The position numbers and the translations under genes are program-made. The notes beneath the pieces are model-generated. The model was given only the letters and a program-made list of their open reading frames with translations, made no database searches and was not told the DNA's origin. This document shows, piece after piece, positions 6,882-14,611 of a stretch of DNA of 31,943 nt (position 1 is the stretch's first letter; each line of letters starts with the position of its first letter). This stretch comes from Clostridiales bacterium (lineage in GTDB: Bacteria > Bacillota > Clostridia > Christensenellales > Borkfalkiaceae): assembly GCA_003523255.1 (NCBI GenBank), contig DPGH01000014.1, positions 105,636 through 137,578 on the forward strand. The letters are read 5' to 3'.

Positions 6882-7916
6882 TTATTTCGCCTGAAGAGCG
6901 GTTATAGCGATAACGGCTTTTACGTCGTCCGCATTGCATCCGCGGGATAAGTCGTTGATAGGCTTTGCAAAACCCTGGCATACGGGACCTAACGCCATAT
7001 ATCCGCCGAAACGCTGCGCTATTTTATAGCCTATGTTACCCGCGTTGATGTTGGGGAACACGAAAACGTTCGCATTGCCCGCAACGGACGAACCCGGGGC
7101 TTTTAACTTGCCGACTTCGGGCGCGACTGCGGCGTCGAACTGGAATTCGCCGTCGAGCGCGAGATCGGGTGCGGCGGCTTTCGCAAGAGCGGTAGCCTGT
7201 TGCATTTTAGGTACCGACTTAAAGAACTTGTCGTCGTTTCCGGAACCTTTGGTGGAGAAAGAAAGCATCGCCACGCGCGGCTCTATACCGGCAATTGTTT
7301 TAGCGGTTTCGGCAGAAGAAATCGCTATGTCCGCAAGTTGCTGCGCGTCCGGCTCGATATTGATGGCGCAATCTGCAAATACCGCCACGCCGTCCGGATT
7401 ATACTTATGTTCGCCCTCGGGCGCAATCATTATAAAGCAAGAAGAAACGGTGTTTACGCCGGGCGCGGTTTTAATCACCTGGAGTCCCGGACGAAGAGTA
7501 TTCGCCGTGGAGTGGCACGCGCCGGAAACAAGCCCGTCCGCGTCGCCGGCTTTAAGCATAAGCGCGCCGTACATGGTATAATCTTTAAGAACGGCGGCTT
7601 TTGCGGCGGCAACGTCCGCATATTCGGGAAGCCCCGTTTTTTTGTTGATTTTGCCCTCGCGCGCTTTGAATAAAAGTTCTGCGTACGCTTCGGTTTTTTC
7701 ATACGTAACGGGGTTTATAACGGTAACTCCCGTTAAATCGACCTCGGGGTTGTCCTCGGCGATTTTAGCCGCGTCGCCGAGAAGGATAACCCGCGCCACA
7801 CCCTCTTTAACGGTTTCGGCGGCGGCGGTTACCACTCGTTTATCTTCACCCTCCGGCAAAACGACGCACTTGTTCAGTGCGGAAGCCTGCTTTTTTATGT
7901 TTTCAAGTATAGACAT
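6882..7916 (-). CDS. pta: Phosphate acetyltransferase
   Basis: 344 residues, the short single-domain Pta of Gram-positives. Acetyl-CoA + phosphate gives acetyl phosphate + CoA, feeding AckA. Family stretches seen: VVLPEGEDKRV near the N-terminus, SGACHSTANTLRPGLQ, FADCAINIEPDAQQLADIA, and NANVFVFPNINAGNIGYK near the C-terminus. AAAGGAGA lies about 10 nt before the ATG. First gene of the pta-ackA operon, divergent from tmcAL. Confidence 0.96.
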   Translation of the reverse strand: MSILENIKKQASALNKCVVLPEGEDKRVVTAAAETVKEGVARVILLGDAAKIAEDNPEVDLTGVTVINPVTYEKTEAYAELLFKAREGKINKKTGLPEYADVAAAKAAVLKDYTMYGALMLKAGDADGLVSGACHSTANTLRPGLQVIKTAPGVNTVSSCFIMIAPEGEHKYNPDGVAVFADCAINIEPDAQQLADIAISSAETAKTIAGIEPRVAMLSFSTKGSGNDDKFFKSVPKMQQATALAKAAAPDLALDGEFQFDAAVAPEVGKLKAPGSSVAGNANVFVFPNINAGNIGYKIAQRFGGYMALGPVCQGFAKPINDLSRGCNADDVKAVIAITALQAK

Positions 7917-8003
7917 AATACAATGCTCTCCTTTTTTTATAAAAAAAATTTGTAAATATCATTAAAATGTAGTAAAATATTTAATGAACTTACCGACTTA
8001 AAC

Positions 8004-8032
8004 ATTGTACAACATTTGCGGTAAAAAGTAAA
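8004..8032 (-). promoter_or_regulatory. Promoter of pta-ackA
   Basis: Minus-strand TTTACT (8027-8032), 17-nt spacer, TACAAT (8004-8009), giving a leader of about 80 nt. A weaker plus-strand candidate for tmcAL (TTGTAC at 8005-8010, 18 nt, TAAATA at 8029-8034) overlaps it, so the two transcripts may compete. Confidence 0.5.
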
Positions 8033-8060
8033 TAGATACGTTGAGGTTTTTGGAACTTTT

Positions 8061-9233
8061 ATGAAAATTTGCGCTTGTGTGGCAGAATACAACCCCTTTC
8101 ATCTCGGGCACGTAAAACATATAAATTACATTAAAAACGAATTAAAAGCGGATAAACTGATAGTTATAATGAGCGGCAATTTTACCCAACGCGGAGAACC
8201 TGCCGTTTTAGATAAATTTACGCGGGCAAAGCATGCGATTATCGCGGGGGCGGACGCCGTTATAGAACTGCCCACGGTTTTTGCGACCGCTAACGCGGAA
8301 AGTTTCGCAAAAGGCGCTATATCGGTTTTAAACGGACTTAATTGCGTTGACGAACTGTGCTTCGGCGTGGAAAGCGGCGACGCGGAAGCATATATTTCGC
8401 TTGCGAAAGCGTTAAACGACGAAAGCAAAGATTTTAAACGCGCGTTAAAAGCACGGCTCGAAGAGGGCGTATCTCTCGCAAAAGCAAAATTTCTCGCCGT
8501 AAAAGACACCAAAGGCGAAGGATACGACGAAAGTTTAATATCCTCCCCTAACAATATTTTAGGGCTCGAGTACGTTAAAGCAATATTAAAGAGCGGTTCG
8601 CGCATTCGCCCCGTCCCCATGCTGCGCGAGGGCGACCATAATTCGGTTATGCTTAAAAAGGGCGTTACCAGCGCGACGAGTATAAGAAAAACCATTAAAG
8701 CGGGTCAAATAAAAAAACTTAAAAAATGCGTGCCGCCGTACGTATACCGAGACCTTAAAGAATACCCTTACGCTTTCGACAATATGATAGCGGCGCGCGT
8801 TCTTACCGCTTCTGCGGAAGAGATGGCAAAACTCCCCGACTGCACGGAGGGACTCGAAAACAGGATAAAAGCGTTGTCTAAAGATAACCGCGACCTCGAC
8901 TCGCTCGTTGCGAAAGTCGCGACGAAAAGATATACGGAAACGCGTGTAAGGCGCATACTGACGGCGAACTTTTTAGGCGTAACGCAGGATTTTTTGACCG
9001 AATGCCTAAATTCGCCGACATACGCGAAAATACTTGCCGTAAACGCGGACGGAAAAGATATAATACCGCTGATAGCGGAAAAAGCCGTTTTGCCCGTTTT
9101 AACGCGTAAAAGCGACGCCGCCGCGTTAAAAAAGGCTGCGGAAAAGTCGTTCAATTTAGACGTGCTCGCAAACGATTTATATAACCTTGCCACTAAAGAC
9201 GATAAAAACGAAAATTTAATGCTTACGGTATAA
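8061..9233 (+). CDS. tmcAL: tRNA(Met) cytidine acetate ligase (TmcAL/YlbM)
   Basis: 390 residues, full length. TmcAL activates acetate with ATP and transfers acetyl to N4 of the wobble cytidine of elongator tRNA-Met. The nucleotidyltransferase fold is clear: EYNPFHLGH at 9-17 (HxGH), MSGNFTQRGEPAVLDKFTRA at 37-56 region, and SATSIRK at 204-210. The ribosome site is weak (GAGG 14 nt or GGA 6 nt before the ATG), but the N-terminus MKICACVAEYNPFH matches the family start. It sits head-to-head with pta-ackA, whose product is its substrate acetate. Confidence 0.93.
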   Translation: MKICACVAEYNPFHLGHVKHINYIKNELKADKLIVIMSGNFTQRGEPAVLDKFTRAKHAIIAGADAVIELPTVFATANAESFAKGAISVLNGLNCVDELCFGVESGDAEAYISLAKALNDESKDFKRALKARLEEGVSLAKAKFLAVKDTKGEGYDESLISSPNNILGLEYVKAILKSGSRIRPVPMLREGDHNSVMLKKGVTSATSIRKTIKAGQIKKLKKCVPPYVYRDLKEYPYAFDNMIAARVLTASAEEMAKLPDCTEGLENRIKALSKDNRDLDSLVAKVATKRYTETRVRRILTANFLGVTQDFLTECLNSPTYAKILAVNADGKDIIPLIAEKAVLPVLTRKSDAAALKKAAEKSFNLDVLANDLYNLATKDDKNENLMLTV

Positions 9234-9293
9234 ACTTTTTGAAAGCGGCGTTAAACCGCGAAAAGTTTTATCTTAACCGATTTCAGCAAATGA

Positions 9294-9323
9294 AAAGCCC
9301 GACGGTTTAACACGTCGGGCTTT
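9294..9323. terminator. Bidirectional terminator between tmcAL and gapA
   Basis: Perfect 11-bp stem (9294-9304 with 9313-9323, AAAGCCCGACG), loop 8 nt, extended by TGA/TCA with one bulge. T-rich on both sides; it ends tmcAL on plus and gapA on minus. Confidence 0.85.
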
Positions 9324-9358
9324 CATAGTTATTTTTACCTTAAAGTTTTTTTCCTTAT

Positions 9359-10414
9359 TTATTTTATCTCCGAGAAATATTTTATAGTCCTTACCATCTG
9401 GCTGGTATAGGAGTTTTCGTTGTCGTACCAAGATACGACCTGTACCTGAGTCTTGCCGTCCGCCATGGGGATAACCATAGTCTGGGTAGAATCGAAAAGC
9501 GAACCGAATCTCATACCGATAACGTCGGAAGAAACGATTTGATCTTCGTTATAACCGAAAGATTCGTTAGCGGCTGCTTTCATAGCGGCGTTAACTTCGT
9601 CAACGGTAACGGCTTTGTTTACGACAGCAACCAAAATGGTGGTCGAACCGGTAGCGGTAGGAACGCGCTGCGCGGAACCGATGAGTTTGCCGTTGAGTTC
9701 AGGGATAACGAGACCGATTGCTTTAGCCGCGCCGGTGGAGTTAGGAACTATGTTCATAGCGCCCGCTCTCGAACGACGGAGATCGCCCTTTCTCTGGGGT
9801 CCGTCGAGAATCATCTGGTCGCCGGTGTAAGCGTGTACGGTGGTCATAATGCCCGCTTCGATGGGAGCGAGGTCGTTAAGAGCCTTCGCCATGGGAGCAA
9901 GACAGTTGGTCGTGCAGGAAGCGGCGGATATGATATGATCGTCTTTGGTGAGGGTCTTGTGGTTAACGTTGTAAACGATGGTGGGAAGATCGTTGCCCGC
10001 GGGAGCGGAAATAACGACGTTCTTCGCGCCGGCGTCGATATGAGCCTGAGCCTTCGCCTTACTGGTGTAAAAACCGGTGCATTCCAAAACTACGTCGATG
10101 CCGAGTTTGCCCCAGGGGAGTTCAGCGGCTTTCGCCATAGCGTAGATGGTAATTTTTTTGCCGTCTACCACAATGTAACCGTTCTCTTTAACGGTGCCGT
10201 CTTCGTTAAGTACCGCTTCGCAAGAAGAAACTTCGTGATTTCTCGCGTAGTTGCCCTGCATCGTGTCGTACTTTAACAGATGAGCAAGCATTTTGGGGCT
10301 GGTAAGGTCGTTGATGGCAACGACTTCATAGCCTTCCGCGCCGAACATCTGGCGGAACGCAAGACGTCCGATACGGCCGAAACCGTTAATTGCAACTTTT
10401 GTTACTTTTGACAT
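9359..10414 (-). CDS. gapA: Glyceraldehyde-3-phosphate dehydrogenase, type I
   Basis: 351 residues. Oxidises glyceraldehyde 3-phosphate to 1,3-bisphosphoglycerate with NAD. INGFGRIGR at 9-17 is the Rossmann start; Asp36 in INDLTSP indicates NAD preference; the active site is SAASCTTNC with Cys167, and His194 lies in TTVHAYTGDQ. The form with a longer loop (LDGPQRKGDLRRSRA) is common in Clostridia. GGAGG stands 9 nt before the ATG. It is monocistronic; pgk and tpi are not adjacent. Confidence 0.97.
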   Translation of the reverse strand: MSKVTKVAINGFGRIGRLAFRQMFGAEGYEVVAINDLTSPKMLAHLLKYDTMQGNYARNHEVSSCEAVLNEDGTVKENGYIVVDGKKITIYAMAKAAELPWGKLGIDVVLECTGFYTSKAKAQAHIDAGAKNVVISAPAGNDLPTIVYNVNHKTLTKDDHIISAASCTTNCLAPMAKALNDLAPIEAGIMTTVHAYTGDQMILDGPQRKGDLRRSRAGAMNIVPNSTGAAKAIGLVIPELNGKLIGSAQRVPTATGSTTILVAVVNKAVTVDEVNAAMKAAANESFGYNEDQIVSSDVIGMRFGSLFDSTQTMVIPMADGKTQVQVVSWYDNENSYTSQMVRTIKYFSEIK

Positions 10415-10459
10415 TTTATATGTCCTCCAAAATAAGATTTTATTTTTTTACCGTAAATT

Positions 10460-10488
10460 ATTATACCCGTTTGAAAAAATCAAGTCAA
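10460..10488 (-). promoter_or_regulatory. Promoter of gapA
   Basis: Minus-strand TTGACT (10483-10488), 17-nt spacer, TATAAT (10460-10465). Confidence 0.8.
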
Positions 10489-10558
10489 ACGATTTATAGC
10501 CGCTTTAACCCTTTTTTTACCTGATATGCCTACTTATACGCCTAAATACGGTAAATCA

Positions 10559-10588
10559 TTGACATTACGGCAAATATAATGCTATAAT
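10559..10588 (+). promoter_or_regulatory. Promoter of the structured leader and lipoprotein gene
   Basis: TTGACA (10559-10564), 18-nt spacer, TATAAT (10583-10588). The start point is expected at about 10594-10595, exactly where the closing stem of the leader RNA begins. Confidence 0.8.
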
Positions 10589-10593
10589 ACGCT

Positions 10594-10702
10594 TGCGACG
10601 CAATTTAATATTTTTTCGATTTACGGGAAATATACTTTGGTAAAAGTGTATTTGTTTTCGCATTACAACTTTCCGTAAACGAAAATGTAAAATTGTGTCG
10701 CA
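10594..10702 (+). ncRNA. Rod-like structured RNA in the leader of the lipoprotein gene
   Basis: The region folds on paper into a long rod. P1: 13 bp (10594-10606, TGCGACGCAATTT, with 10690-10702, one G-U). A small 6/4-nt internal loop follows. P2: 16 bp (10613-10630 with 10670-10685) interrupted only by single bulges A10619 and G10627. The 39-nt apex contains a small hairpin (10634-10638 with 10643-10647, loop GGTA). About 26 nt later comes an intrinsic terminator, then the CDS. This is the layout of a riboswitch or other attenuating leader, but it could also be a free-standing small RNA such as 6S RNA. It was not recognised as any known riboswitch consensus. Confidence 0.6.
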
Positions 10703-10728
10703 GCAAGCGGAACGGTGCATTTTTGCAG

Positions 10729-10758
10729 TGCGCCGCCATGATTGTGCGGCGCATTTTT
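10729..10758 (+). terminator. Intrinsic terminator 35 nt before a start codon (attenuator)
   Basis: 8-bp GC stem TGCGCCGC/GCGGCGCA (10729-10736 with 10746-10753), 9-nt loop, then TTTTT at 10754-10758. The ATG of the lipoprotein is at 10794, leaving no room for another promoter, so expression must depend on read-through or antitermination. The 3' arm could instead pair with GCGCCGCA at 10774-10781, next to the ribosome site. Confidence 0.75.
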
Positions 10759-10793
10759 CATTTTAAATTCACCGCGCCGCAGGGAGGTTTTTC

Positions 10794-12098
10794 ATGAAAA
10801 AATTTTGTTGTTTGTTTCTGTCCTCGGTTTTTGCCGCGCTGTGCTGTGTACCTTTATTTGCCTGCGACGAAAAACACTTTCACGAGTTTAAGTCTTTCGA
10901 CGCTCCCCCGACCTGTTTAAGCAAAGGCAAAACGACCTACGTTTGCGAGTGCGGCGAAAGATTCAGTATAGAATACGGTGAAAAACTAAACCACGTTTTT
11001 ACCGACTACGTTTACGACGACAACGCGACTTGCGGCAAAAACGGTACGGAAATCGCTTATTGCGACTATGACTGCGGAACGAAAGACGTACGCGAAAAGA
11101 ACGGCACCGCGCTCGCTCATTCGTTTACGAATTACGTGGAAACGCCGCCCACCTGCAAAAAGAACGGTTATAAAGTTGCCTATTGCGACCACGGGTGCGG
11201 CGCGACAGACGTTATAGTGCACCCGGGCACAAGACTTTCACATTCTTTTACCGACTATAAAGAAACTTTGCCCACCTGTACCGAAAACGGTTACAAAACC
11301 GCGTACTGCGACCACGGTTGCGGAGAACCGCATAAGGTCTCCGGCGCGCCGGCACTCGGGCACGACTACGACGCGAATCATATTTGCACGCGGTACGGCA
11401 GGAACGAATACATAAACTTTAAGTTAAACGAAGCGGGCGACGGCTATATACTTACGAACTGCGCGTACGGCGGCGACTATCGCATACCCGAGACGTATAA
11501 CGGTTTACCCGTAACCGGCATAGGTAAAAGCGCGTTTGCATACAATACCGCAATTACGGGCGTTACCATGGGCGACAACGTTAAAACGATTGACGGTTGG
11601 GCGTTTTTCAATTGCAAAAATCTTAAAAGCGTAACTCTGTCGGACGACCTCGTTTCCGTCGGTCGCTTTGCGTTTTACGCTTGCGACAAACTTAGCGGAG
11701 TACAACACGGCGAAAGTTTTTATTTGCCGAGCAATTCTAACCCGTACTTCGCATTATATAAAGCCGAAAGCACTATTGAATATACCGTGCACATTGACGT
11801 AAAAATAATTCTTTCGCACGCGATAAGCAATAAAAACGTACAAACCATGTATCTGCCGAACGGGCTGAGATATATCTCGGGCTATGCCGTTTCATATTGT
11901 ACCAAACTCGAAAGCATTTACTACGACTGTACCGTAACGGTATGGGGCGCGGTTATAGAAGGAGCGATTAAAAAAATAGCGGAACGCGTCGACCCGAAAG
12001 CGATAGACGGCTGTTACGTTAAAACCATATATTATAAAAACGCCGCCGGCGAATACGTAGGTATAAGCGGCGATTACGTTTTAAGCGTCTTGGGCTGA
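10794..12098 (+). CDS. Lipoprotein with His/Cys repeats and BspA-like leucine-rich repeats
   Basis: 434 residues. A signal peptide ends in the lipobox LFAC (Cys24), so the protein is probably anchored on the outer face of the membrane. Residues 30-198 carry four units of about 40 residues, each with a His followed by three Cys (His30/Cys41/51/53, His67/Cys80/90/94, His109/Cys121/131/135, His150/Cys162/172/176), of the kind seen in many gut Bacillota surface proteins; metal binding or disulfides are possible. Residues 215-300 and about 350-380 show LRR_5/BspA repeats (IPETYNGLPVTGIGKSAFAYNTAITGVTMG). AGGGAGG at 10781-10787 precedes the ATG. Expression is probably controlled by the leader RNA and terminator upstream. 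Ligand unknown. Confidence 0.8.
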   Translation: MKKFCCLFLSSVFAALCCVPLFACDEKHFHEFKSFDAPPTCLSKGKTTYVCECGERFSIEYGEKLNHVFTDYVYDDNATCGKNGTEIAYCDYDCGTKDVREKNGTALAHSFTNYVETPPTCKKNGYKVAYCDHGCGATDVIVHPGTRLSHSFTDYKETLPTCTENGYKTAYCDHGCGEPHKVSGAPALGHDYDANHICTRYGRNEYINFKLNEAGDGYILTNCAYGGDYRIPETYNGLPVTGIGKSAFAYNTAITGVTMGDNVKTIDGWAFFNCKNLKSVTLSDDLVSVGRFAFYACDKLSGVQHGESFYLPSNSNPYFALYKAESTIEYTVHIDVKIILSHAISNKNVQTMYLPNGLRYISGYAVSYCTKLESIYYDCTVTVWGAVIEGAIKKIAERVDPKAIDGCYVKTIYYKNAAGEYVGISGDYVLSVLG

Positions 12099-12114
12099 CC
12101 GAAACAAGATAAAA

Positions 12115-12148
12115 CAAAAGGCTTGCGGTATCGCCCGCAAGCCTTTTG
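12115..12148. terminator. Bidirectional terminator between the lipoprotein and M29 peptidase
   Basis: Perfect 14-bp stem (12115-12128 with 12135-12148, CAAAAGGCTTGCGG), loop 6 nt, with A/T ends supplying a U-run on either strand. Confidence 0.85.
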
Positions 12149-12161
12149 ATTTTAAAAACGT

Positions 12162-13280
12162 TTACTTTAAATTTTCGGGGTTTAAGCACTGCAAATCTTC
12201 GGGCAAAAATCTGCCGTCTTTTCTTATAAGTTCGCCGTCCATATAGATTTCGCCGCCGCCGTACGCAGGGGTTTGAATCATAACCAAATCCCAGTGAATA
12301 GAAGAGATATTGCCGTTATAGCAATCGTCGTAACAGCAACCCGGAGTAAAGTGTATCGAGCCGGAAATCTTTTCATCGAACAATATATCGCCCATGGGGT
12401 CGGTAATAAACGGATTAAGTCCGAAAGAAAATTCGCCGACGTATCTCGCTCCCTCGTCCGTGTCGAAAATCGCGTTCACCTTTTCGGTGTCGTTCGCGGT
12501 AGCGTTCACTATTTTGCCGTCTTTAAAAGTCAGCGTAACGTTTTCAAACTTAAAGCCGTTTTCTATCGAAGGAGCGTTGTACTGAATAACGCCGTTTACG
12601 CTGTCTTTAACCGGCGCGGAATATACTTCTCCGTCGGGAATGTTGCGGTGTCCGCAGCACTTTTTGCTGCCGATGCCTTTTATAGAGAAAGATATGTCCG
12701 TTTTGCCGGGGCCTACTATGCGGATTTTATCGGCGGCGTCCATACGTTTTTTAAGCGCGTCCATAGCCTTTTCCATTTTAGAATAATCGAGGTTGCAAAC
12801 GTTAAAGAAATACTTCTCAAACGCATCCGTACTCATACCTGCGGCTTGCGCCATACCTTCGTTGGGATAGCGTAGTATTACCCATTTGGTTTTTTTAACG
12901 CGCAGTTCGTGATGCACGGGATGCGAGTAAAACTCGCCGTCGAGTTGCATTATTTTTTCCGGCACATCGGAATTTTCGTTGGAATTATTGCCGCCGCGTA
13001 TACCTATGTACGCGTCCATTTCCGCCATACGGTAACCGTCGTACTTTGCGCGGAGGCGCGCGAGTTCTTCGGTTTCACCCATCAACAGTTCACGGGTTAC
13101 GCGATTATCGAAAATTTCCACGAAAGGCAGACCGCCGACCTTATATACTTCTTTAACGATTGCGTTTACTATCATATAGTCCACGCCTTTCGCCTCGATG
13201 AGAATTTTTTCGCCTTTTTTAAGCGCGCAGGAATAGTTTACCAGATTATGCGCGAGTTTGTTTATTCTTTCGTCAGTCAT
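12162..13280 (-). CDS. M29 family metallo-aminopeptidase
   Basis: 372 residues, a cytoplasmic aminopeptidase of the thermophilic-type M29 family (AmpS/PepS-like) that removes N-terminal residues with two metal ions. The five ligands can be placed: Glu218 (IPDGEVYSAP), Glu283 (YVGEFSFGLNP), His310 (GSIHFTPG), His329 and Asp331 (SSIHWDLV). It is slightly shorter than the usual 400-410 residues. AAAGGAGA precedes the ATG. Monocistronic, divergent from fba. Confidence 0.9.
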   Translation of the reverse strand: MTDERINKLAHNLVNYSCALKKGEKILIEAKGVDYMIVNAIVKEVYKVGGLPFVEIFDNRVTRELLMGETEELARLRAKYDGYRMAEMDAYIGIRGGNNSNENSDVPEKIMQLDGEFYSHPVHHELRVKKTKWVILRYPNEGMAQAAGMSTDAFEKYFFNVCNLDYSKMEKAMDALKKRMDAADKIRIVGPGKTDISFSIKGIGSKKCCGHRNIPDGEVYSAPVKDSVNGVIQYNAPSIENGFKFENVTLTFKDGKIVNATANDTEKVNAIFDTDEGARYVGEFSFGLNPFITDPMGDILFDEKISGSIHFTPGCCYDDCYNGNISSIHWDLVMIQTPAYGGGEIYMDGELIRKDGRFLPEDLQCLNPENLK

Positions 13281-13294
13281 ACGTTCTCCTTTAC

Positions 13295-13310
13295 ACCCGT
13301 AAACGCGGGT
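13295..13310 (-). other. Small hairpin in the M29 leader
   Basis: ACCCG/CGGGT stem (13295-13299 with 13306-13310, 6-nt loop) directly upstream of the ribosome site of the M29 gene. On the plus strand it has a T-run like a terminator, but no plus gene precedes it. Confidence 0.35.
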
Positions 13311-13332
13311 TTTTTAATTTTTTACATTGAAT

Positions 13333-13361
13333 ATTATACACCGCGAGGCGATTTCGGCAAA
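13333..13361 (-). promoter_or_regulatory. Promoter of the M29 peptidase
   Basis: Minus-strand TTTGCC (13356-13361), 17-nt spacer, TATAAT (13333-13338). Confidence 0.6.
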
Positions 13362-13389
13362 CATTTTTTTATTATAAAAGCGAAAATAT

Positions 13390-13419
13390 TTGCCAAACCC
13401 GAAAGCGGCGTTGTATAAT
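13390..13419 (+). promoter_or_regulatory. Promoter of fba
   Basis: TTGCCA (13390-13395), 18-nt spacer, TATAAT (13414-13419), start near 13426. Its TTTGCC element mirrors the one in the divergent M29 promoter. Confidence 0.6.
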
Positions 13420-13452
13420 ATACGTTGAAAATAAAGTATAGGAGATTACACC

Positions 13453-14439
13453 ATGCCATTAGTAAACACAAAAAAGATGTTTGAACAGGCTTACAAGAAC
13501 GGTTACGCCATCGGCGCGTTCAACGTAAACAACATGGAAATAGTGCAAGGCATTACCGAGGCGTGCAAAGAAGAAAACGCGCCGGTTATCCTTCAGGTTT
13601 CCAAGGGTGCGAGAGCGTACGCTAACCACACTTACCTCGTTAAACTCGTAGAGGCGGCGGTTATCGAATGCCCCGATATTCCGATTGTTTTACACCTCGA
13701 CCACGGTCCCGATTTCGAAACCTGCAAAGCCTGCATAGACGGCGGCTTTACTTCGGTTATGATAGACGGTTCCTCTCTCCCCTACGAAGAGAACGTCGCT
13801 TTAACCAAAAAGGTCGTTGAATACGCACACGCGCATAAACCCTACGTTACCGTAGAAGGCGAACTCGGCACCCTTGCCGGCATAGAAGACGAAGTTAAGG
13901 TAGAACACGGCAGCGAGTCTTATACCCGCCCTGAAGAAGTTATCGACTTTGTTACGAGAACGGGCGTTGATTCGCTCGCAATCGCTATCGGCACCAGCCA
14001 CGGCGCGTATAAATTCAAACCCGAACAGTGCACCAGAAACGCGGACGGCGTACTCGTACCCCCGCCCCTCCGTTTCGATATTCTTAAAGAAGTATCCGAA
14101 AAACTCCCCGGCTTCCCCATCGTGCTCCACGGTTCTTCTTCCGTTCCGCAGGAATACGTTAAAATGGTAAACGAAAACGGCGGCAAAATGCCCGACGCGG
14201 TCGGCGTACCCGAAGAACAACTTCGCGAGGCTTCTAAACTTTCGGTTTGCAAAATCAACATCGATTCCGACTTACGCCTTGCCATGACCGGCACTATAAG
14301 AAAATTCTTTAACGAACACCCTGAAAAGTTCGACCCGAGAGAATATCTTAAACCCGCGCGCGCAAACATTAAAGAACTCGTTCGTCATAAACTTAAAGAC
14401 GTTTTGGGTTGCGCAGGCAAAGCGCCCGAATGCAAATAA
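13453..14439 (+). CDS. fba: Fructose-1,6-bisphosphate aldolase, class II
   Basis: 328 residues. Zinc-dependent cleavage of fructose 1,6-bisphosphate in glycolysis; cytoplasmic. Motifs: LHLDHGPDFE (catalytic Asp83, zinc His84), VEGELGTLAGIED at 134-146, GTSHGAYKF (His183), LHGSSS (His226), and the C-terminal CKINIDSDLRLAMTGTIR. An insertion at about 193-206 before LRFDIL and the longer C-terminus separate it from the 276-residue paralog at 271-1101. AGGAG precedes the ATG. Its codon use (many CTC, CCC, AAC, GTT) suggests high expression, like gapA. Own promoter and terminator. Confidence 0.95.
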   Translation: MPLVNTKKMFEQAYKNGYAIGAFNVNNMEIVQGITEACKEENAPVILQVSKGARAYANHTYLVKLVEAAVIECPDIPIVLHLDHGPDFETCKACIDGGFTSVMIDGSSLPYEENVALTKKVVEYAHAHKPYVTVEGELGTLAGIEDEVKVEHGSESYTRPEEVIDFVTRTGVDSLAIAIGTSHGAYKFKPEQCTRNADGVLVPPPLRFDILKEVSEKLPGFPIVLHGSSSVPQEYVKMVNENGGKMPDAVGVPEEQLREASKLSVCKINIDSDLRLAMTGTIRKFFNEHPEKFDPREYLKPARANIKELVRHKLKDVLGCAGKAPECK

Positions 14440-14463
14440 TAATATTGCAGAATTTGTAAATTT

Positions 14464-14494
14464 AACCGTCGCAATAAAAGCGGCGGTTTTATTT
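14464..14494 (+). terminator. Terminator of fba
   Basis: 9-bp stem with one G-U (14464-14472, AACCGTCGC, with 14480-14488), loop 7 nt, followed by TTTTATTTTT. Confidence 0.8.
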
Positions 14495-14522
14495 TTACAT
14501 GCAAAAAACTACGCATTAAAAG

Positions 14523-14563
14523 CCAAGCAAAAAGGCTCCTTTAACGGGAGCCCTTTTGCTTGG
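14523..14563 (-). terminator. Terminator of the HtrA-like gene
   Basis: 16 paired positions: CCAAGCAAAA/TTTTGCTTGG outside and GGCTCC/GGAGCC inside, one mismatch (A14533/C14553), 7-nt loop. On the minus strand a CTTTT run follows; it lies 49 nt after the HtrA stop. Confidence 0.75.
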
Positions 14564-14611
14564 AAGGTTTATATCGGAGTGTATAGTATGAACTGATTTA
14601 GTGTTTTACGG

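Noticed and set aside
9539..10276. 245-codon open frame on plus, antisense to gapA
   Set aside because: gapA on minus is unmistakable; the plus frame has no ribosome site and no family resemblance, and arises from gapA's codon bias.
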